From: an uncultured Bacteroidales bacterium | Lineage (GTDB): Bacteria > Bacteroidota > Bacteroidia > Bacteroidales > Bacteroidaceae | Length of the DNA: 10,087 bases | Assembly: GCA_937896105.1 (NCBI GenBank) | Contig: CALBKR010000018.1 | Span: 1-10,087, forward strand | Reading direction: 5' to 3' | In this document: piece by piece, positions 7,261 through 10,087 of the stretch | How positions within the stretch are numbered: position 1 is the stretch's first letter | Layout of the letters: each line of letters starts with the position of its first letter | The notes under the pieces: model-generated | The model's database searches: none | Seen by the model: the letters and a program-made list of their open reading frames with translations, nothing else | What the model was told of the DNA's origin: nothing | Program-made: the position numbers and the translations under genes

Positions 7261-8015
7261 AGAAAATTCGTATATATCATCTTTGCCCTTCCGATAAACT
7301 CGGGTGGAATAACCTCAATGCTGTCGACTGTAAATAGCGCCACATTAAAAAGCCTCAGCTTGTCGATAAACCTGAACATACTATTATCGAAACCACTTGT
7401 GTGCAGTGCTACCCACTCAACCCTCTCACCACGGAAGAGCCTATGGAACAAGATATGCTTGAGCATAGTAGACGAAAGGTCATCAGCCATACAGGAGTAG
7501 AGAACACGGAAATATCCTTCTTTTTTGAGTTGCGCGTAATGCGGATAAGAGAATGCCTCGACTACCATCCGGCTCTTTAGGCCTGGGAAATATCTTGCCA
7601 AAATCTCGGGCTGGGAGACCTTATCGGTGACCAGGTATATATCGCTGCGCTGCTCGAAAAAGCGGTTTATCTCACTTGCGCTCAATGGTGTGTAGCGCTT
7701 ATATATGCGGCGCGACTTGAATTCATTGAACGAAGGAGCACTGTCACCTTTATGGGCATAGCCTGTCATCTTGTTGAAATCGCTCCACGAATGGGCTGCA
7801 ACAAGTACGCTGTCGCTGGTAAACTGAAAATCAAATTCAATGAAGGAGTAGCCTCTGACCACAGCCCGTTCCAATGCCTCGCGCGAATTGGTGTAGATAC
7901 AGCTGTCTATCTCACCGCCCGCATGGGCTATCAGCACAGCACGTTCTACTCTCTCCTGTGTGACACAGGAGAAGAGAATCAACGGCACAAGCAGAAACAG
8001 TAAGACCTTTTTCAT
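7251..8015 (-). CDS. Glycerophosphodiester phosphodiesterase-like lipoprotein
   Basis: The precursor has 254 residues. MKKVLLFLLVPLILFSC is a lipoprotein signal with the lipid-bearing Cys at C17, so the mature protein should be anchored in an envelope membrane. The rest follows the GDPD / PI-PLC-like TIM-barrel pattern: IAHAGG (29-34, H31), YTNSREAL (41-48), FIEFDFQFTSDSVLV (58-72, with E60 and D62 as expected metal ligands), H75, LVTDK (128-132), and a C-terminal LFTVDS...MIYTNFLQP resembling the barrel-closing strands. Classical GDPD enzymes have HRG and PENT where this has HAG and YTNS, so the substrate may differ from glycerophosphodiesters. ATG 8015 is chosen because the signal peptide begins there; the frame is open further up, inside the aminopeptidase gene. 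It starts 10 nt after that gene's stop, so the two are probably co-transcribed, and it ends in a strong terminator. Confidence 0.82.
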   Translation of the reverse strand: MKKVLLFLLVPLILFSCVTQERVERAVLIAHAGGEIDSCIYTNSREALERAVVRGYSFIEFDFQFTSDSVLVAAHSWSDFNKMTGYAHKGDSAPSFNEFKSRRIYKRYTPLSASEINRFFEQRSDIYLVTDKVSQPEILARYFPGLKSRMVVEAFSYPHYAQLKKEGYFRVLYSCMADDLSSTMLKHILFHRLFRGERVEWVALHTSGFDNSMFRFIDKLRLFNVALFTVDSIEVIPPEFIGRAKMIYTNFLQP

Positions 8016-8025
8016 ATCCGCTATC

Positions 8026-9807
8026 TTATATCGGTGCAGATATCTTCTCAAGGAATTCGCGGTCTTCATCATCGAGATGCGGTGACAGCACTTTGCACAC
8101 CATTGCGTTATATGCATTCAGATATGCCGTAGCGTCGGCACCGAGAATTTCGGGAACTACGGGTTCAGTATCTATCGGGCACAGCGTCAGCGGCTCCAGT
8201 TCGTAGAATGTACCGAACTCGGTATCGCGGAAATGCTTCACTAACATTGTGTTCTCAATGCGTATTCCAAAGCGTCCTGCCTTGTAAAGCCCGGGTTCAT
8301 TAGTCACGGTCATACCCGGCAACAGATGTGCGGGTATATTGTTCATCCTTATCTGATGAGGGCCTTCGTGAACATTGAGGAAATGGCCTACTCCGTGACC
8401 TGTACCGTGCAGATAGTTCTCGCCCTCGCTCCACAGCCACTGGCGTGCAAGGACATCGAGTTGCGTGCCGCAGGTGCCTTTGGGGAATTTTGCCATAGCA
8501 AGCGATATGTGTCCTTTGAGTACACGGGTATAATCCTCACGCTCTTCGGCGGTGAGCTCTCCGAGCGGGATTGTTCGGGTGATGTCGGTTGTACCGCCAA
8601 CGTATTGGCCACCGCAGTCGAGCAACAGGAAGCCACGCGGTGCAAGCATTGCATTATCGGAAGGCGTTGGCTCATAATGTACAATGGCGGCATTGGCACC
8701 ATAAGCTGCAATTGTTGCAAAACTGAGCCCACGGAATTTCTCATCCTCGCTCCTCAGTTCTGTGAGTTTGCTGTCTACATCAAGTTCGGTTACACCACCC
8801 TGTTCCACAGCAGGCCTTAACCATCGCAAAAGCTTTACCATTGCAATGCCCTCGCTAAGCATTGCCTGCCTGAATCCGGCTATTTCGGCATCATTCTTCA
8901 CCGCCTTCATCATCGCGACGGGTGAATCGGCAAAAAGAGGCGAACAGGCTGCATTCAAATACTCCAGGACTGCACGGTTACAACGTGTCGGTTGCAACAA
9001 AATAGACTCGCCATCGTATGCTGCAAGAGCCGTCCACACAGCATCATAACCGGCAATAGCAATACCTTCGCCTGCAAGGTATTCACAAACAAGTGATGAA
9101 AGTTTGTCACTTTGCACAAAAAGAGTAGCTGCGCTTTGTGTGACAAGCATATATGCGACAAACACAGGGTTATAGTCCACATCACAACCGCGCAGGTTTG
9201 TGAGCCAGGCTACCTCGTCGAGCATCGTGACAAGCATACCGTCGGCACCTGATGATGCCATCGCCTCGCGCAGACGAAATAGTTTTTCAGAACTCCTTTC
9301 TCCACAGCATTCAAACGGCATTATATCCACCTTGCCCGCAGGCAACGACGGACGGTCTTCCCAAATAAAGGCAAAGGGGTCAGGTACCGCCTCAAGCATT
9401 ATACCGGCTGATGACAGCTCGTTGTTCCACGCCTTTGTCTCGGCAATTGAGCAGACACTGGCGTCAACGCCTACACGTGAGCCTTGGGGGAGATTTCCGC
9501 ATAGCCAGGCTGTTATTGAAGGTGTATCGGCAGCACCATCTTTCATCAATTCATAGCCAGTTCCTGCCAAAGACTTACCGGCAGCAAGCCAATAGCGTGA
9601 ATCGGTCCACAGCAGTGCCCTATCGGCTGTAATTACCACAGTACCGGCCGAACCGTCGAAACCTGATATCCACTCACGTGATTTCCAGCAATCGGCTACA
9701 TACTCACTGCTATGAGGGTCACTGCTTACAATAATGAATGCATCGAGGCTGTTTGCACGCATATAACCGCGCATTCCTTCAACTCTATCCTGTATTGAAT
9801 TATCCAT
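8026..9807 (-). CDS. pepP: Xaa-Pro aminopeptidase, M24B family (three-domain type)
   Basis: This metallopeptidase removes an N-terminal residue that precedes proline. At 593 residues it matches the long, eukaryote-like aminopeptidase P1 form: two creatinase-like N-terminal domains (about 8-150 and 165-300), the M24 pita-bread catalytic domain (about 310-530), and a short C-terminal extension. The five metal ligands are all visible: D397 (LLLDCGG), D408 (GTTDITRT), H471 (HGTGHGVGHF), E504 (TNEPGLY) and E518 (IRIENTM), with NVHEGPHQ at 478-485. There is no signal peptide, so it is likely cytoplasmic. ATG 9807 (MDNSIQDRVEGMRGYM) is the start. The frame is open to 9945, but that extension is translated intergenic repeat. 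A candidate promoter lies in the repeat region immediately upstream, and the lipoprotein gene follows after 10 nt. The symbol pepP is used for this family loosely. Confidence 0.94.
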   Translation of the reverse strand: MDNSIQDRVEGMRGYMRANSLDAFIIVSSDPHSSEYVADCWKSREWISGFDGSAGTVVITADRALLWTDSRYWLAAGKSLAGTGYELMKDGAADTPSITAWLCGNLPQGSRVGVDASVCSIAETKAWNNELSSAGIMLEAVPDPFAFIWEDRPSLPAGKVDIMPFECCGERSSEKLFRLREAMASSGADGMLVTMLDEVAWLTNLRGCDVDYNPVFVAYMLVTQSAATLFVQSDKLSSLVCEYLAGEGIAIAGYDAVWTALAAYDGESILLQPTRCNRAVLEYLNAACSPLFADSPVAMMKAVKNDAEIAGFRQAMLSEGIAMVKLLRWLRPAVEQGGVTELDVDSKLTELRSEDEKFRGLSFATIAAYGANAAIVHYEPTPSDNAMLAPRGFLLLDCGGQYVGGTTDITRTIPLGELTAEEREDYTRVLKGHISLAMAKFPKGTCGTQLDVLARQWLWSEGENYLHGTGHGVGHFLNVHEGPHQIRMNNIPAHLLPGMTVTNEPGLYKAGRFGIRIENTMLVKHFRDTEFGTFYELEPLTLCPIDTEPVVPEILGADATAYLNAYNAMVCKVLSPHLDDEDREFLEKISAPI

Positions 9808-9825
9808 ATCAAATATTTTCTTATG

Positions 9826-9852
9826 CGAATATACGAATAAACGAGCGAGAAA
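9826..9852. repeat. 27-nt direct repeat, copy 1
   Basis: This unit begins CGAATATACGAATAAACGAG and is identical over 27 nt to the copy at 9910-9936, 84 nt away. Read on the minus strand it ends in TATTCGTATATTCG, close to a Bacteroides -7 box, and it lies 18 nt before the pepP start codon. Confidence 0.95.
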
Positions 9853-9859
9853 TAACAAG
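9826..9859 (-). promoter_or_regulatory. Possible pepP promoter formed by repeat sequence
   Basis: On the minus strand CTTG (9856-9859) and TATATTCG (9826-9833) are separated by 22 nt, the normal distance for Bacteroidota -33 and -7 boxes. The -7 box differs from TAnnTTTG at one base. The start of transcription would fall roughly 10-15 nt before ATG 9807. The -7 box is the end of the 27-nt repeat and the -33 box lies in the adjoining hairpin repeat. Confidence 0.45.
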
Positions 9860-9874
9860 TTCACTTGATTATTT
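9850..9874. repeat. 25-nt hairpin repeat, copy 1
   Basis: AAATAACAAG pairs with CTTG plus TTATTT, with one bulged A (9868), around a TTCA loop. The same 25 nt recur at 10005-10029 with a single difference, which falls in the loop. It overlaps the end of the first 27-nt repeat by three bases. Confidence 0.9.
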
Positions 9875-9909
9875 TTCAAAGCGAGTGCAGCTGTATATCT
9901 GTCGTTAGA

Positions 9910-9936
9910 CGAATATACGAATAAACGAGCGAGAAA
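9910..9936. repeat. 27-nt direct repeat, copy 2
   Basis: This copy is identical to 9826-9852 over all 27 nt. On the minus strand it also carries TATATTCG (9910-9917), but the nearest upstream CTTG (9943-9946) is 25 nt away, slightly long for a -33 box. Confidence 0.95.
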
Positions 9937-9953
9937 GTTGTGCAAGCGAATGG

Positions 9954-9971
9954 GTGAAAATTCATTTTCAC
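9954..9971. repeat. Perfect 7-bp hairpin
   Basis: GTGAAAA (9954-9960) and TTTTCAC (9965-9971) form a perfect stem around a TTCA loop, the same loop as in the hairpin at 9850-9874. It is followed on neither strand by a terminator-like T run outside the stem. Confidence 0.75.
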
Positions 9972-10004
9972 ACGCAATGAGCGCAGCTAAACTTAGCCAA
10001 AAGC

Positions 10005-10029
10005 AAATAACAAGTTTACTTGATTATTT
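10005..10029. repeat. 25-nt hairpin repeat, copy 2
   Basis: This copy matches 9850-9874 at 24 of 25 positions. The one change gives a TTTA loop in place of TTCA and leaves the stem and its bulged A intact. A GCGAGCGA motif follows, similar to that in the 27-nt repeat. Confidence 0.9.
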
Positions 10030-10045
10030 ATCGCAGCGAGCGAAA

Positions 10046-10073
10046 GTATATTCGAGGTTTATCTCAAATATAC
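10046..10073. repeat. Inverted repeat of the -7-like element
   Basis: GTATATTCGAG (10046-10056) and CTCAAATATAC (10063-10073) are inverted copies with one mismatch around a 6-nt loop. The right arm is the beginning of the third 27-nt repeat copy, so the same element appears here in both orientations. Confidence 0.75.
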
Positions 10074-10087
10074 GAATAAGCGAGCGA
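10065..10087. repeat. 27-nt direct repeat, diverged and truncated copy 3
   Basis: CAAATATACGAATAAGCGAG, continuing to the window edge, differs from the first two copies at two positions in the visible part. On the minus strand it reads TATATTTG (10065-10072), an exact match to the Bacteroides -7 consensus. Its upstream side is outside the window. Confidence 0.8.

Larger units (their letters stand above)
9808..10087. other. Intergenic repeat- and hairpin-rich region upstream of pepP
   Basis: This 280-nt stretch up to the window edge holds no gene I can support. It is AT-rich and mosaic. In order it holds a 27-nt repeat (9826), a hairpin (9850-9874), a second exact 27-nt copy (9910), a hairpin (9954-9971), a small palindrome (9986-9997), a second copy of the first hairpin (10005-10029), an inverted repeat (10046-10073) and a diverged third copy of the 27-nt unit running off the edge. 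Fragments such as GCGAGTGCAGCT (9881) and GAGCGCAGCT (9979) also recur in related form. It resembles dispersed intergenic repeats, but one window cannot show whether copies exist elsewhere. Confidence 0.75.

Noticed and set aside
8016..8117. Upstream extension of the lipoprotein frame
   Set aside because: It lies across the end of the aminopeptidase gene and would bury the lipoprotein signal peptide that begins cleanly at 8015.
9826..9936. Two 27-nt exact repeats as the start of a CRISPR array
   Set aside because: The interval between copies is 57 nt and itself contains another repeated hairpin, the third copy is irregularly placed and diverged, and there are no cas genes.
9808..9945. In-frame N-terminal extension of the aminopeptidase, with FLARLFVYS appearing twice
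   Set aside because: The repeated peptide is a translation of the 27-nt DNA repeat, whose 84-nt period happens to be a multiple of three. The conserved family start is MDNSIQDRVEGM at 9807.

Overview
The window looks like chromosomal DNA from a member of the Bacteroidota, most likely the order Bacteroidales (Bacteroides/Prevotella-like). The evidence is a single-chain LpxC-FabZ fusion typical of that phylum, promoters of the Bacteroides type (TTTG about 20 nt before TAnnTTTG) rather than the E. coli type, and mostly weak Shine-Dalgarno sequences. No rRNA, tRNA, transposase, phage gene or CRISPR array is visible.

Plus strand, 1-5279. The window opens inside pyrF (pyrimidine synthesis). After a 108-nt gap with a possible terminator and promoter comes a tight lipid A operon: lpxD, lpxC/fabZ and lpxA. 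Their spacing is a TAATG overlap and then 17 nt. Two further genes follow in the same direction: a small acidic protein resembling the plasmid pRiA4b ORF-3 family (7 nt after lpxA) and miaA (tRNA modification). LpxA, LpxC and LpxD carry out early steps of lipid A synthesis. The fused FabZ domain belongs to fatty acid elongation, which draws on the same 3-hydroxyacyl-ACP pool.

Minus strand, 5291-9807. miaA converges, with only 11 nt between stop codons, on a TIGR01212/YhcC-type radical SAM gene. Upstream of that gene, on the same strand, is an AraC-family regulator with its own good Bacteroides-type promoter. Before that lies a two-gene unit: an M24 Xaa-Pro aminopeptidase followed after 10 nt by a glycerophosphodiesterase-like lipoprotein. 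The unit ends in a clear intrinsic terminator whose hairpin includes the lipoprotein stop codon.

Right edge, 9808-10087. I see no credible gene here. The stretch is a compact mosaic of direct repeats and short perfect or near-perfect hairpins. One 27-nt repeat occurs twice exactly and a third time in altered form at the edge, and its end matches a Bacteroides -7 box. The copy nearest the aminopeptidase gene is well placed to be its promoter. This is the least ordinary part of the window. The rest is housekeeping, and I do not see convincing evidence of a new multi-gene system.
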